Assembly: GCA_020024555.1 (NCBI GenBank) | Contig: JAHHTQ010000017.1 | Location: 1 to 38,692, forward strand | Origin: Angelakisella sp. | GTDB lineage: Bacteria > Bacillota > Clostridia > Oscillospirales > Ruminococcaceae | Direction of reading: 5' to 3' | DNA: 38,692 nucleotides | In this document: positions 23,979 through 32,893 of the stretch, one piece after another | Position numbering within the stretch: the stretch's first letter is position 1 | Layout of the letters: the number at the start of each line of letters is the position of its first letter | Translations under genes and position numbers: made by a program | The notes under the pieces: generated by a model | Seen by the model: the letters and a program-made list of their open reading frames with translations, nothing else | What the model was told of the DNA's origin: nothing | Database searches by the model: none

Positions 23979-25394
23979 GTGGGGACAAATAGTGTGGCAG
24001 AAAAGATATTTAATGTAAACAGTGTATTAAAAAACGAAAAAGTATTGGGTGAAATTCCCTCTACAAAAGAAGTTTATGACGATGTATTAAAAGTCGCTAT
24101 GCCGGCGGTTGCCGATACGGTTTTGGTTGCTGTTATTTCTATGGTGGATACTATGATGGTAAGCGGACTTGGCGCGGCGGCGGTTGCGGGCGTGGGACTT
24201 ACCTCTCAACCACGTATGATACTGCTTGCTACCTTTATGGCAATAAGCACAGGAGTAACAGCGGTTGTTGCAAGACGCCGTGGAGAGCAGGACAAAGACG
24301 GCGCATGTAAAGTCTTAGAGCAATCAATAACAATAGGCGCAATAGGTTCGTTGTGTTTTTCGATACTTGGCTTTATTTTTGCCAGAGATTTAATGATGTT
24401 TGCAGGCGCGCAGTCGGACTCTATTGACTATGCAACCGTATATTTTAAAATACTTATGATTGGCATACCGTTTAATGTAATCACAATGTTTATTAATGGC
24501 GCGCAGCGGGGTTGCGGAAACACAAAAATTTCTATGAAGATAAATTTAACTGCAAACGCCATAAACTTGGTCTTTAATTATTTACTTATAAACGGGTACT
24601 TGGGTTTTCCGAAGTTGGGTGTTGCGGGAGCGGCTATTGCAACAATAATGGGAAATTTCGTTGGTTTTTTTATAGCTCTATATTCACTTTCGGGGAAAAG
24701 GGAGCATTTTTTACATATTAATATTGTGAATATGTTTAAAATTCAAAAGAAAGTAGTTGCGCCTGTGCTTAATGTAGGTTTAAATGCGGGTTTTGAACAG
24801 ATTTTTTTGAGAGCCGGTTTCTTTTTATATGCAAAAATAATCGCAAATTTGGGAACGGAAGCTATGGCTACCCATAATATTTGTCAAAGCATACTCAATC
24901 TTTCATTTGCATTTTGTGATGGACTTGCTATGACAGCGTCCTCGTTTTTTGGTCAAAATTTGGGGAAAAAACGTCCGGATTTATCAATGATATATACAAA
25001 GGCTTGTCGAAAAATATCAATAGTAATGGTTATTGTTGTAAGTACTATTCTTATTGCCGGCGGTAAATTAATAATGGGTGTATTTACAGATGTACCGACT
25101 ATGATAGAAACAGGTAGAATATTACTGATAATTATATCCGTCACTTCACCTATACAGGCATTGCAGTTCATTACATCGAGTTCGCTACGCACAGCGGGTG
25201 ATGCGAGGTATACAGCCTATGTATCTATGGTGAGTGTCGGTATATTAAGACCGATAATTGCTTATGTTTTTTGTTATACATTTGCATGGGGTATAATCGG
25301 CGCATGGTTAAGCTACTTTATTGACCAATTTATACGATATTTTTTCTGTCAATTACGTTTTATGAACGGTAAGTGGAAAAGTATTAAATTATAA
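23979..25394 (+). CDS. MATE family efflux transporter
   Basis: A 471-residue multidrug and toxin extrusion family protein with about twelve membrane helices. Recognisable features are AMPAVADTVLVAVISMVDTMMV (first helix, about 39-60), GLTSQPRMILLATFMAISTGVTAVVARRRGEQD and the second-half repeat IFLRAGFFLYAKIIANLGTEAMATHNI. It should export a cationic drug or metabolite by Na+ or H+ antiport; the substrate is unknown. Translation starts at GTG, with AAGGGGGAG 4-5 nt before it. An extended soluble N-terminus of about 35 residues precedes helix 1. It is a single gene between its own promoter and the HD-GYP gene. Confidence 0.93.
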   Translation: MGTNSVAEKIFNVNSVLKNEKVLGEIPSTKEVYDDVLKVAMPAVADTVLVAVISMVDTMMVSGLGAAAVAGVGLTSQPRMILLATFMAISTGVTAVVARRRGEQDKDGACKVLEQSITIGAIGSLCFSILGFIFARDLMMFAGAQSDSIDYATVYFKILMIGIPFNVITMFINGAQRGCGNTKISMKINLTANAINLVFNYLLINGYLGFPKLGVAGAAIATIMGNFVGFFIALYSLSGKREHFLHINIVNMFKIQKKVVAPVLNVGLNAGFEQIFLRAGFFLYAKIIANLGTEAMATHNICQSILNLSFAFCDGLAMTASSFFGQNLGKKRPDLSMIYTKACRKISIVMVIVVSTILIAGGKLIMGVFTDVPTMIETGRILLIIISVTSPIQALQFITSSSLRTAGDARYTAYVSMVSVGILRPIIAYVFCYTFAWGIIGAWLSYFIDQFIRYFFCQLRFMNGKWKSIKL

Positions 25395-25451
25395 AAAGCT
25401 AATAAAAAATAATTATTATTTGATGATTTCTAAAAACATCGCTAAAATATA

Positions 25452-25479
25452 TTGATTTTAGACAAACATATTGTATAAT
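25452..25479 (+). promoter_or_regulatory. Promoter of the HD-GYP gene
   Basis: TTGATT (25452-25457), 16 bp, perfect TATAAT (25474-25479), about 54 nt before the ATG. Confidence 0.6.
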
Positions 25480-25532
25480 AAATATAAATAGTATATTGTA
25501 CTTATTTGTTTATACATTAGGAGGAACAGCAT

Positions 25533-26672
25533 ATGTTATATACTAAAGAAGCTATGGCTAAACTAGCTCCATTGGATTTAAAAAAAATAGTGATTGGCAC
25601 AAAGTTGGATACAGAGATATATTATAGATATAAAGAAGAAATTGTTATGCTATGTAAAAATATTAAGGTAACGGAAACCGTATTGGGAACATTTTTTTCT
25701 GTCTTGATATCACATGGTGATCTATATATAAATAAAGATTTGTATCCCGAATATCAGAAGACAGTACATAAAAGAGGTTTTACAAATATTTCTGATAAAC
25801 AATATTTGGAAGAATTGGAACAAATAAAAAAAGAATTAGATGAGAATATTGTACAGTCAAAGGAAATGTTTGAAGATGCCACCGCAACAGGTGAAATAGA
25901 TACTGAAATAATGCAAGACATCACAGTTAACGTACAGGAAATATTAAGCGATAAAAGTCAAGATGCTGTTTTTGCTTATTTAAATCAGTTGAAAGATGTC
26001 AATACATATTTGTACAAACACTCGGTAAATGTTGCAACATTAAACGGTTTAATGGGTAAATGGATAGGTTTGGACGAAGTGAATTGTCGAAAACTTATAG
26101 AAACAGGTTTATTGCACGATATAGGTATGGTAAAGATAGACTCAAATATTTTAAATAAACCTGCAAAACTTTCTCCGCAAGAATTTGAAATTGTAAAGAA
26201 ACATCCTCTATATTCTTATGAAATAGCAAAAAAATCAGGTGTAAGAGATTTAAATATATTACACGGTATACGCAGTCACCACGAACGAATGACAGGAATA
26301 GGCTATCCCGATGGCTTGGTTGGTACTGAAATTCCTCTTTTTGCAAAGATAACCGCAATAAGCGATGTATATGATGCAATGATATCAAAACGTTGTTATA
26401 AAGACCCTGTTTCTCCTTTTAAAGTACTTGCTGAGTTTGCAAGAGACAAATATTCGGATTTGGATATAAAATATGTAAATATCTTTTTGGATATAGCTTC
26501 AAGAATACTTGTAGGTCAAGAGATAATTTTGAATGACGGAAGACAGGCTACGGTACTGTTTATAAGAAATGATAATTATGAGTATCCGATAGTTCGTGTG
26601 GAAGGTGAGGTTATTCAAACTAATCAAAATCTTTATTGCACAGAGCTTTATGATCCTGAGGATACAAAATAA
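25533..26672 (+). CDS. HD-GYP domain c-di-GMP phosphodiesterase
   Basis: 379 residues. The N-terminal 150 residues are helical with no recognised domain; a linker region then leads to the HD-GYP domain (about 145-320). Metal and signature residues are present: His157 in the YKHSVNVA helix, HDIGM (His195-Asp196; HDIGK is usual), HPLYSYEI, HHERMTGIGYP (249-259, with GYP at 257-259) and AISDVYDAM. HD-GYP enzymes hydrolyse c-di-GMP to GMP. The last 55 residues form a small extra beta domain. TAGGAGG precedes the ATG. No receiver or membrane segment is visible, so its input signal is unknown. A strong terminator follows. Confidence 0.92.
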   Translation: MLYTKEAMAKLAPLDLKKIVIGTKLDTEIYYRYKEEIVMLCKNIKVTETVLGTFFSVLISHGDLYINKDLYPEYQKTVHKRGFTNISDKQYLEELEQIKKELDENIVQSKEMFEDATATGEIDTEIMQDITVNVQEILSDKSQDAVFAYLNQLKDVNTYLYKHSVNVATLNGLMGKWIGLDEVNCRKLIETGLLHDIGMVKIDSNILNKPAKLSPQEFEIVKKHPLYSYEIAKKSGVRDLNILHGIRSHHERMTGIGYPDGLVGTEIPLFAKITAISDVYDAMISKRCYKDPVSPFKVLAEFARDKYSDLDIKYVNIFLDIASRILVGQEIILNDGRQATVLFIRNDNYEYPIVRVEGEVIQTNQNLYCTELYDPEDTK

Positions 26673-26693
26673 AATATTTATAAAATATATAGT

Positions 26694-26735
26694 AATTCCC
26701 CTGTACCAAGTAGATATAGGGGAATTTTTTTTTTT
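26694..26735 (+). terminator. Terminator of the HD-GYP gene
   Basis: AATTCCCCT (26694-26702) and AGGGGAATT (26718-26726) form a perfect stem with a 15-nt loop, and T's run to 26735. Confidence 0.93.
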
Positions 26736-26746
26736 GTTTTTAATAG

Positions 26747-26959
26747 TTATCGTTGATTATTACATTTATCGGTATCTTTAAATAGAATTGATATTGCCCA
26801 TATACCCGCAATAGCTATTATAGTGTATATAATTCGGCTGATAATTGCACCTTGACCACCAAAGAGCCATGCAACCAAATCAAATTTAAATAAACCCAGT
26901 AGTCCCCAGTTAATAGCACCTATTATGACAAGTGTAAGTGCTGTTTTATCTATAATCAT
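26747..26959 (-). CDS. DUF378 family small membrane protein
   Basis: 70 residues with two hydrophobic segments: ALTLVIIGAINWGLLGLF (about 7-24) and IISRIIYTIIAIAGIWAI (about 41-58). The GAINWGL and FDLVAWLFG signatures are typical of DUF378 (YuzA-like) proteins, whose function is unknown. ATG at 26959 is chosen over a longer frame from 27025 because AAAGGAG lies 7 nt upstream and family members start here. Monocistronic, convergent with the HD-GYP gene. Confidence 0.85.
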   Translation of the reverse strand: MIIDKTALTLVIIGAINWGLLGLFKFDLVAWLFGGQGAIISRIIYTIIAIAGIWAISILFKDTDKCNNQR

Positions 26960-27075
26960 AAAAACACTCCTTTCAAATGTACTTCCTTTGCTATTAAAAA
27001 ACATAGGCAATATTATTATTAACATTTGATGTTGTGTATATTCATTGATTTTTAATCATATAAATATAAGAGTAA

Positions 27076-27109
27076 GATAATACGCTGTATATATTTGTGT
27101 GGTATTATC
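27076..27109. promoter_or_regulatory. Inverted repeat between the divergent DUF378 and NlpC/P60 genes
   Basis: GATAATAC (27076-27083) and GTATTATC (27102-27109) are exact complements 18 nt apart, in a 188-bp divergent gap. It may be an operator. No firm promoter was found for either gene. Confidence 0.35.
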
Positions 27110-27147
27110 CCAAATATTGTTAATTTAATATTCAGAGGTGTGTTTTT

Positions 27148-27957
27148 ATGGAAGATTTATACATAAATGTGCCTATTGCGCCATTATTTATAGCGCCGTC
27201 ATTCAACGCTACACTAATTGATGAGGTTCTTTACGGTACCAAAGTAACGGTTTTATTCAAAAAAGATAAATGGGCTTGTATAAAAACAGACTATGGATAT
27301 ACCGGATATACGCCATTTTATACACTTGAAACCCCAAAAATAGATTTAAGCGGAACAATGGAAAGCATTGTAAGCGCTCAGTCATCATCTATTTTGGAAT
27401 ATCCGAATGTAAAATCAAATACAATAGCAACTGTATTTTGTGGTTCTCGTCTTTTTATGATAGATACAGTCGTGTATAAAAATTATGTTCCAATAGTTAT
27501 TTTGAATGGAAATTTAGGTTTTATACATAAAAATAATATAAGAAAAAAAGATGATATTCTTAAATTAGATGAAGATAAACTCAGAAGCTATATAGTGGAG
27601 CAGGCTTTTTTATATTTGGGCGCGACATATAAATACGGTGGCAAAACGCATTTGGGAATAGATTGCTCGGGACTCTGTTCACAGGCATATTTAAATGCGG
27701 GTATAAGTATATATCGTGACAGTATAATACACAAAGATTTCCCAGTTAAAGAAAAAAATTTAACAGAACTGAAAAAAGCGGATTTAATTTATTTTAAAGA
27801 CAGACATATGGCAATGTATGTAGGGGACGGTATATATATACATTCAAATGCGACTGACGGACGCGTGGCGCTTGCTTCGTTAAACAGTTATGATAGTTTA
27901 TACAGAAAAGATTTATCAGAAAAAATAGATTGTTTTGGCGGAATAGATTTTATATAG
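27148..27957 (+). CDS. SH3-domain NlpC/P60 peptidase, probably cytoplasmic
   Basis: 269 residues. Two SH3-like modules (about 5-60 and 70-130) are followed by an NlpC/P60 cysteine peptidase domain (about 145-265) with catalytic Cys173 (GIDCSGL), His220 (RHMAMYV) and a third polar residue His232 (IHSN). There is no signal peptide or membrane helix. That layout resembles gamma-D-glutamyl-L-diamino-acid endopeptidases (dipeptidyl-peptidase VI, YkfC), which recycle cell-wall peptides inside the cell. The specificity is inferred from architecture only. AGAGGTG precedes the ATG. Its stop is 8 nt from the end of the convergent yifB. Confidence 0.87.
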   Translation: MEDLYINVPIAPLFIAPSFNATLIDEVLYGTKVTVLFKKDKWACIKTDYGYTGYTPFYTLETPKIDLSGTMESIVSAQSSSILEYPNVKSNTIATVFCGSRLFMIDTVVYKNYVPIVILNGNLGFIHKNNIRKKDDILKLDEDKLRSYIVEQAFLYLGATYKYGGKTHLGIDCSGLCSQAYLNAGISIYRDSIIHKDFPVKEKNLTELKKADLIYFKDRHMAMYVGDGIYIHSNATDGRVALASLNSYDSLYRKDLSEKIDCFGGIDFI

Positions 27958-27965
27958 AAAGTAGA

Positions 27966-29507
27966 TTATAATTCTGACGTGTTTTTTCGCCAATATTTTC
28001 TATCAAAATTGCGATATTGCACAGCTTCGGATATATGGTCACTGTTTATTGTTTCGCTGTTATCAAGATCGGCGATTGTTCGGCTTACTTTTATGAGTCT
28101 ATCATAGCTTCTGCCTGAAAACCCAAGTTTTTCATATACCATAGCAAGCAGTTTATCCGCATCGGGCGTAAGCGAGCAGTATTTTTTTGTAAGCGCGGGC
28201 GTTAGGTTAGCATTACAATATATTTTTTGCCCACTGTATCTTTCTATTTGAAGTTTGCGTGCTTTGGCGACACGCTGACGAATAATTGCCGAACTTTCAG
28301 AATCGTTTAAATCGCTGATTTCTTTATAATTGACAGGCGGAACTTCAACGTGTATATCAAGTCTATCCAGCATAGGTCCGCTTATTTTGTTAAGGTACAT
28401 TGCAAGCTTTGTTTTTGAGCAAGTGCAAGGAATATCAGGGTGACCGAAATATCCACAGGGACAAGGGTTCATAGCCGCTACAAGCATAAATGTACAAGGG
28501 TAAGATATTCTGCCTGAAACCCTTGAAATAGTGACTACGCCATCTTCTATGGGTTGACGTAAGCCTTCCATAACTTGTTTTGGAAATTCAGGAAATTCAT
28601 CTAAAAACAGTATACCGTAGTTTGCGAGAGATATTTCACCCGGTTTTGGGTTGCTACCACCACCGATAAGCCCCGCAAGAGATATGGAGTGATGCGGTGA
28701 ACGAAAAGGACGTTGCGTAAGCAGTGATTGTCCGCTTGGAAGTGTTCCTGCAATAGAATGGATTTTTGTGGTTTCAAGAGCCTCGTCAAAAGAGAGTTCG
28801 GGAAGAATAGACGGCAATCTTTTTGCAAGCATACTTTTGCCTGTTCCCGGTGGCCCGATAAGAAGAATATTATGTCCGCCGGCGGCAGCTACTTCCATTG
28901 CCCGTTTGGCATTTTCCTGTCCCCGCACATCTGCAAAGTCGGGTAGCGGTGGAATATCAATAAAGTCAAACTGCATTTTGTTTGCCGGAAGTAGTTCTTT
29001 TTTTCCTTGCAAAAAATCCAAAATATCGGTTACATTTGTTACGGGATATACATTGATATTTTTAACTACACTGCCTTCTGCGGCATTTTCCATTGGAATA
29101 AATATATTTTTTATTCCTTCGTTTGCCGCCACAGTCACCATAGATAAAACACCCGAAATAGCGCGTAATTTTCCGTCAAGGGAAATTTCTCCGATAAATG
29201 CGTAATCGTCAATGTTTATATCGCAAAGCCCTGTTGATTTAAGTATTCCGATTAAAATAGGCAAATCATACATAGGTCCGCTTTTTTTTGTATTGGCAGG
29301 GGCAAGGTTTACTACGGTTTGCGATGGCGGAAGAACAAAGCCCATATTTGACAGCGCGGCGCGTACTCTGTCACGAGATTCTTTTACAGCAGCATCAGGC
29401 AAACCTACTATATCAAAATGTGGCAGTCCTCGTGAGGTATTTACTTCTACCTGTACCAAATATCCGTCGATACCATAAATACCCATTGATTTAATGCAAC
29501 TATACAT
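27966..29507 (-). CDS. YifB/ComM family Mg-chelatase-like AAA+ ATPase
   Basis: 513 residues, normal family length. An N-terminal Lon-like fold (about 1-165; SMGIYGIDGYLVQVEVN, GLPHFDIVGLPDAAVKESRDRV) is followed by the AAA+ core with Walker A GPPGTGKS (218-225) and Walker B LFLDEF (Asp303-Glu304), a cysteine cluster NPCPCGYFGHPDIPCTCS (about 344-361) and the C-terminal Mg-chelatase lid. ComM, the studied relative, is a hexameric helicase for branch migration in natural transformation; the role in Clostridia is unproven. AAAGGA precedes the ATG. Downstream it meets the NlpC/P60 gene tail to tail with no terminator in the 8-nt gap. Confidence 0.94.
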   Translation of the reverse strand: MYSCIKSMGIYGIDGYLVQVEVNTSRGLPHFDIVGLPDAAVKESRDRVRAALSNMGFVLPPSQTVVNLAPANTKKSGPMYDLPILIGILKSTGLCDINIDDYAFIGEISLDGKLRAISGVLSMVTVAANEGIKNIFIPMENAAEGSVVKNINVYPVTNVTDILDFLQGKKELLPANKMQFDFIDIPPLPDFADVRGQENAKRAMEVAAAGGHNILLIGPPGTGKSMLAKRLPSILPELSFDEALETTKIHSIAGTLPSGQSLLTQRPFRSPHHSISLAGLIGGGSNPKPGEISLANYGILFLDEFPEFPKQVMEGLRQPIEDGVVTISRVSGRISYPCTFMLVAAMNPCPCGYFGHPDIPCTCSKTKLAMYLNKISGPMLDRLDIHVEVPPVNYKEISDLNDSESSAIIRQRVAKARKLQIERYSGQKIYCNANLTPALTKKYCSLTPDADKLLAMVYEKLGFSGRSYDRLIKVSRTIADLDNSETINSDHISEAVQYRNFDRKYWRKNTSEL

Positions 29508-29523
29508 AGTTTATATTCCTTTC

Positions 29524-29559
29524 TATAAAAAACCACTGCCAATGTAAATGACAGTGGTT
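29524..29559 (-). terminator. Terminator of the EAL-HDOD gene
   Basis: AACCACTG (29531-29538) pairs with CAGTGGTT (29552-29559); on the minus strand a T-run (plus A-run before 29531) follows. It separates this gene from yifB. Confidence 0.82.
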
Positions 29560-29578
29560 AAAAATATTTATTTATATT

Positions 29579-30868
29579 TTATTTTCTGAATTCCATTTCT
29601 ATTGCGCTTCCAAGTCTTTTATCGTTAAATCCGTCAGACTCAAATGTATTTGCCTGTATTAGTTCGCTCCAAATAGTATTTATTGATTCAACGCATTCAA
29701 AGTATTTTTGAGACAGAATATTGTTGTCGATATTTAGTTCAGAAGCCAGATTGTTGCAAGTCTTCCAGTCTGCTCTTTCGTAAGCAAGAACCAAATTGAA
29801 CAGTTTGGCGCAGATACCTTCATTATGGAGCAGAGCGTCTTTTATCTCGTTGGCAATAGGCAAATCTGCAAGCGCATCTTCAAGAGGAATATCCATAAGT
29901 GTTCCAAGGGTCGAGAACATACCCATTAGATATGCTTCTGCGCGGGAAATAGGTAGGTTATCAATATACACACTTAGCTCCTGAGCCAATGAACCACGTA
30001 TAAATGAAATTTTAATAAGCTCGGTAGGCATTTCTCCGTGGTCATTTTTAAAGCTTAGTAGGTATATCCATTGTTTAAGCTGACCTAGACCCAGTATAGT
30101 AAGGGCTTGTTTAACACTTTTTGCGCGGTTTTTAAGAGCAAAATATGCTGAGTTAACCATTTTCAGAAGTGAGAAAGTAAGTGTTACGTCACGTGAAATA
30201 ATTTCCGCAATCTCATCAATATCCGGATCATCACGGGTAATTGCGATAATAAGATGGAAGAAGTTGCTTTGCAGATGGTCAACACGACTGATTGTTTCTT
30301 TGATATTATGGGCAACCACTGCGCCTTGCATATATTTAACACCCAAGCTATTAGCAAGCTTATAGTCCTCGTTAGAGTTTACATTATACGCTACTATTTG
30401 TTTATTTAAGCTTTTTGCAACAGTGATAACGTTGGAAAGAGCGGATTTATCTTTATTTGCAAAATTTATCTTGATTATGTCCACTATATCCATAAGTTGA
30501 AAAAAACGTGGAGCAAATTCAAAATTATTCAAGGCTATTTTATAACCTTGTTTTTTGTATCTGTAAATAACACGTTGCGCAAGAGGGTGAACAACCACAT
30601 TATCTTCTATTTGAATTACCAATTTATTAGACTCAAACAGTTTAGGAATATTTTTTAAAAGTAAATTTGGTGTAAATGTAAGATACGCCAATTTACCTTC
30701 CAAAAAGTTATTGCTTTTGCATTGTGTTAAAAAATCTTCGATAACATTTGCGGCTTCTGTATCACCTTGTCCGTATGTAATAGTTGCATTTTCTTCATAC
30801 AATATTTCATAGGCGATAACATTGTTATTATTATCAAGTATAGGTTGACGAACAATATTTGTTTGCAT
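29579..30868 (-). CDS. EAL-like/HDOD signalling protein (YuxH-like)
   Basis: 429 residues. The N-terminal EAL-like domain (about 1-195) keeps only traces of the motif (EIL, 21-23). It lacks the DDFGTGYSS loop, which is replaced by NNFEFAPRF, and other metal ligands, so it should not hydrolyse c-di-GMP but may bind it or act as a scaffold. An HDOD domain (about 200-395; DDPDIDEIAEIISRDVTLTFSLLKMVNSAYF, then IKSVKQALTILGLGQLKQWI-type) follows; HDOD proteins regulate signalling and motility without enzyme activity. The ribosome binding site GGGAG is about 14 nt from the ATG, which is far. It stands alone. This is the third c-di-GMP-family protein of the window. Confidence 0.9.
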   Translation of the reverse strand: MQTNIVRQPILDNNNNVIAYEILYEENATITYGQGDTEAANVIEDFLTQCKSNNFLEGKLAYLTFTPNLLLKNIPKLFESNKLVIQIEDNVVVHPLAQRVIYRYKKQGYKIALNNFEFAPRFFQLMDIVDIIKINFANKDKSALSNVITVAKSLNKQIVAYNVNSNEDYKLANSLGVKYMQGAVVAHNIKETISRVDHLQSNFFHLIIAITRDDPDIDEIAEIISRDVTLTFSLLKMVNSAYFALKNRAKSVKQALTILGLGQLKQWIYLLSFKNDHGEMPTELIKISFIRGSLAQELSVYIDNLPISRAEAYLMGMFSTLGTLMDIPLEDALADLPIANEIKDALLHNEGICAKLFNLVLAYERADWKTCNNLASELNIDNNILSQKYFECVESINTIWSELIQANTFESDGFNDKRLGSAIEMEFRK

Positions 30869-31016
30869 AACTAACTATACATCTCCCTTTTTTATAATTA
30901 TTTTAGCGCGAATTTGTATTAAAATATTTTACTTATACATAATACAATATTTTATAAGAAAAAGCAAGAAAATACTGGCATTTAAGATAAAATATGTTAA
31001 AAGAAAAATTATTTGA

Positions 31017-31352
31017 CTATTTATCATAAAAAAACTTATAAATAAAAGCAAAGGTAGAAATTAAGGCATATAGTCCACATACGGCAACGTATGTGTTTCT
31101 GGCGCTTTTTTTATTTATGTTTTTCGCAAAAATCCCTATTAAAAAGGCAGTTATACCCAAAGACAATAATGTCATAATTATATAAATTATATCTATATCC
31201 AAAAAACTGTTTATAATAAGAGACAGTATTTGCGAAAAAGGAATTATAGCTATCGGTAAAATGGCGATTGAAATGGCAACACGTCTTTTTCTTCGATAAA
31301 AATAAGAGATAAGAAGTATTAATCCCAAAGCAACAGTATTTTCTATAAGCAT
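31017..31352 (-). CDS. Hypothetical small membrane protein
   Basis: 111 residues with about four hydrophobic segments (2-18, 25-50, 53-75 and 88-107) and a basic loop YRRKRR after the first. I recognise no family. The ribosome binding site is weak (GAAAGTGAG about 10 nt before the ATG). It lies 90 nt after the DUF4358 lipoprotein gene on the same strand, with only a weak hairpin between, so it may be the last gene of the long mre-containing unit. Confidence 0.6.
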   Translation of the reverse strand: MLIENTVALGLILLISYFYRRKRRVAISIAILPIAIIPFSQILSLIINSFLDIDIIYIIMTLLSLGITAFLIGIFAKNINKKSARNTYVAVCGLYALISTFAFIYKFFYDK

Positions 31353-31401
31353 TATTTAAAATCTCACTTTCTGTTATTGATATTTTTATGAAATAATATA
31401 A

Positions 31402-31436
31402 AAGCAATAGGGAAAATGAGCTTTATTTTTCCTATT
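31402..31436 (-). terminator. Possible weak terminator after the DUF4358 gene
   Basis: On the minus strand AATAGGAAAA pairs with TTTTCCCTATT with one bulge; the following stretch (GCTTTTAT) is a poor T-tract. At most partial termination is expected. Confidence 0.3.
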
Positions 31437-31442
31437 ATAATT

Positions 31443-31934
31443 TTATTTTAATAATTCGTCAGCTTTCTTTGTCGCATTAGATACTTGTTCTTCCGAACCT
31501 GTAAGGAGTATTACGTAATTGCCTTTTGTAAATATTTTGGTATTTTTATTTGCAATTTCATATTGTTCGTTGTTGTAGTCTTTAAAAGTATCTAAAATTT
31601 TATTTTTACGTGTTGTAAGATTTGTTTCGATATCAGAAGTTTTACCGCTGTCTTTTACTTTAAATACTGCTATTTCCTCCGCTGTAAAAGCTGATGAAAC
31701 CAAAACTTTGTATTCTTCAATATTATTTAAATCAACATCATAGTAACTTGAAAAAGTATTTTCGGTAAGTGTTAAAAACTCTGTTGTTGAATTAAACTCT
31801 TTTTGCATAGCATCTGCAAGTTCATTGGCGCTTATGTTGCTTGTTGTTGTGCTTTCTTCTTTGCCACAGGCTGTCACCATTATTAACATAGTTAAAGATA
31901 AGATAATTACTATTATTTCTTTAAATTTTTTCAT
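31443..31934 (-). CDS. DUF4358 lipoprotein
   Basis: 163 residues with a lipoprotein signal: a basic start, a hydrophobic core and lipobox VTAC with Cys23 as the lipid-modified residue. A Ser/Thr-rich spacer and a DUF4358-like domain (about 36-160) follow, with YYDVDLNNIEEYKVLVSSAFTAEEIAVFK as the most typical part. The function is unknown. From memory, DUF4358 genes in Clostridia often sit beside SGNH hydrolases or O-acyltransferases, and here it is 33 nt after an SGNH hydrolase gene, so an envelope modification role is plausible. AAAGGAG precedes the ATG. Confidence 0.82.
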   Translation of the reverse strand: MKKFKEIIVIILSLTMLIMVTACGKEESTTTSNISANELADAMQKEFNSTTEFLTLTENTFSSYYDVDLNNIEEYKVLVSSAFTAEEIAVFKVKDSGKTSDIETNLTTRKNKILDTFKDYNNEQYEIANKNTKIFTKGNYVILLTGSEEQVSNATKKADELLK

Positions 31935-31967
31935 AGTTCTGTACTCCTTTAAATTTTTCGCTGTATA

Positions 31968-32876
31968 TTATACCTTTATTGCGTGTGAATGAAGGTAATC
32001 AAACCATTTTTTGTACCATGTAGGGCCAAAGTGCATACCGTCATTTGGACTTGCCTCATCAGGTAATCGTCCGTTTTCGTCTTTAAATACTTCGGCGACA
32101 TTAAGATAATAAATTTGCATATCTTCGCACATTTCAAGCAAAGCTTGGTTATATTCATCTATTTTTGTATTGCTGAAATCTTTTCTGTTATCTTCAAACC
32201 GTTTTGTAACAGGCAAAACAGATTGAACATAAATAATAGACTCAGGGTGTAGTTGCATTATTTTTTCAATAAGAACTTTATAGTATTTAATAAAGTTTTC
32301 TTTATCAAGTCCCATACTGTTTGCGCCCATCATTACATATATTTTTTTGGGTGATAGAGTAGCAAGTTTATCTACTATTGTAATTTCCGTACCATTTTCG
32401 GATATAACAGCTTTTGTCATAATATTGTTTATATTTATGCCTGTATGTGAAAGTACAGTTGCATTACTCATAATGTCATAGAGTTTTATGCCATCTGTTA
32501 TACTGTCACCGACAAAAACAGCGTCGTTAAAATATTTGTTTCTTTGCCATTCTGTTTCAGGAACAAGTCCGAATTTTACTTGTTCTGTGCTTTCGCTTGA
32601 TGCTGAATCGGAAGCAGAGTCAGATGCGCTGTTTTCTTGACTACTGGAAGTGGAAGAAGATGGGTTGGAAGAAACGCGTGGCTCTATATATGGTGTTTTA
32701 TCCAATAATTGCCATATACCTGCTGTGGCGGTAGAAAGCACTAATACAGCAACAAGCAGAAACAGTATCGGAAATATATTTTTTTTCTTTCTGTTATAGC
32801 TACTATAATCTCTTGAAACTTTATTTGACTCATTAAAGTTTTTTCTCGGAATTTTTTTTATAGGTGTGTTTTTCAT
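31968..32876 (-). CDS. Membrane-anchored SGNH/GDSL hydrolase
   Basis: 302 residues. A basic cytoplasmic start is followed by one membrane helix (about 34-56) and a Ser/Asp-rich linker (69-98, with repeated SASD) that probably carries the enzyme through the wall. The hydrolase domain (about 115-300) has nucleophile Ser125 in VGDSITDG, block III Asn186 in GANSMG, and Asp279/His282 in PNDGMHFG. Such extracellular enzymes remove or transfer acyl groups from sugars or cell-wall polymers. It lies 17 nt after ogg and 33 nt before the DUF4358 lipoprotein gene. AAAGG precedes the ATG. The substrate is not predictable. Confidence 0.87.
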   Translation of the reverse strand: MKNTPIKKIPRKNFNESNKVSRDYSSYNRKKKNIFPILFLLVAVLVLSTATAGIWQLLDKTPYIEPRVSSNPSSSTSSSQENSASDSASDSASSESTEQVKFGLVPETEWQRNKYFNDAVFVGDSITDGIKLYDIMSNATVLSHTGININNIMTKAVISENGTEITIVDKLATLSPKKIYVMMGANSMGLDKENFIKYYKVLIEKIMQLHPESIIYVQSVLPVTKRFEDNRKDFSNTKIDEYNQALLEMCEDMQIYYLNVAEVFKDENGRLPDEASPNDGMHFGPTWYKKWFDYLHSHAIKV

Positions 32877-32893
32877 GTGTTTTGCCTTTCTGT

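Noticed and set aside
26596..26781. 61-codon ORF overlapping the end of the HD-GYP gene
   Set aside because: It crosses a strong terminator and overlaps a well-supported gene in another frame; its hydrophobic look comes from AT-rich sequence.
27966..29507. Long open frames on the plus strand opposite yifB
   Set aside because: The minus-strand frame encodes an intact YifB with all motifs; the opposite frames are shadows.
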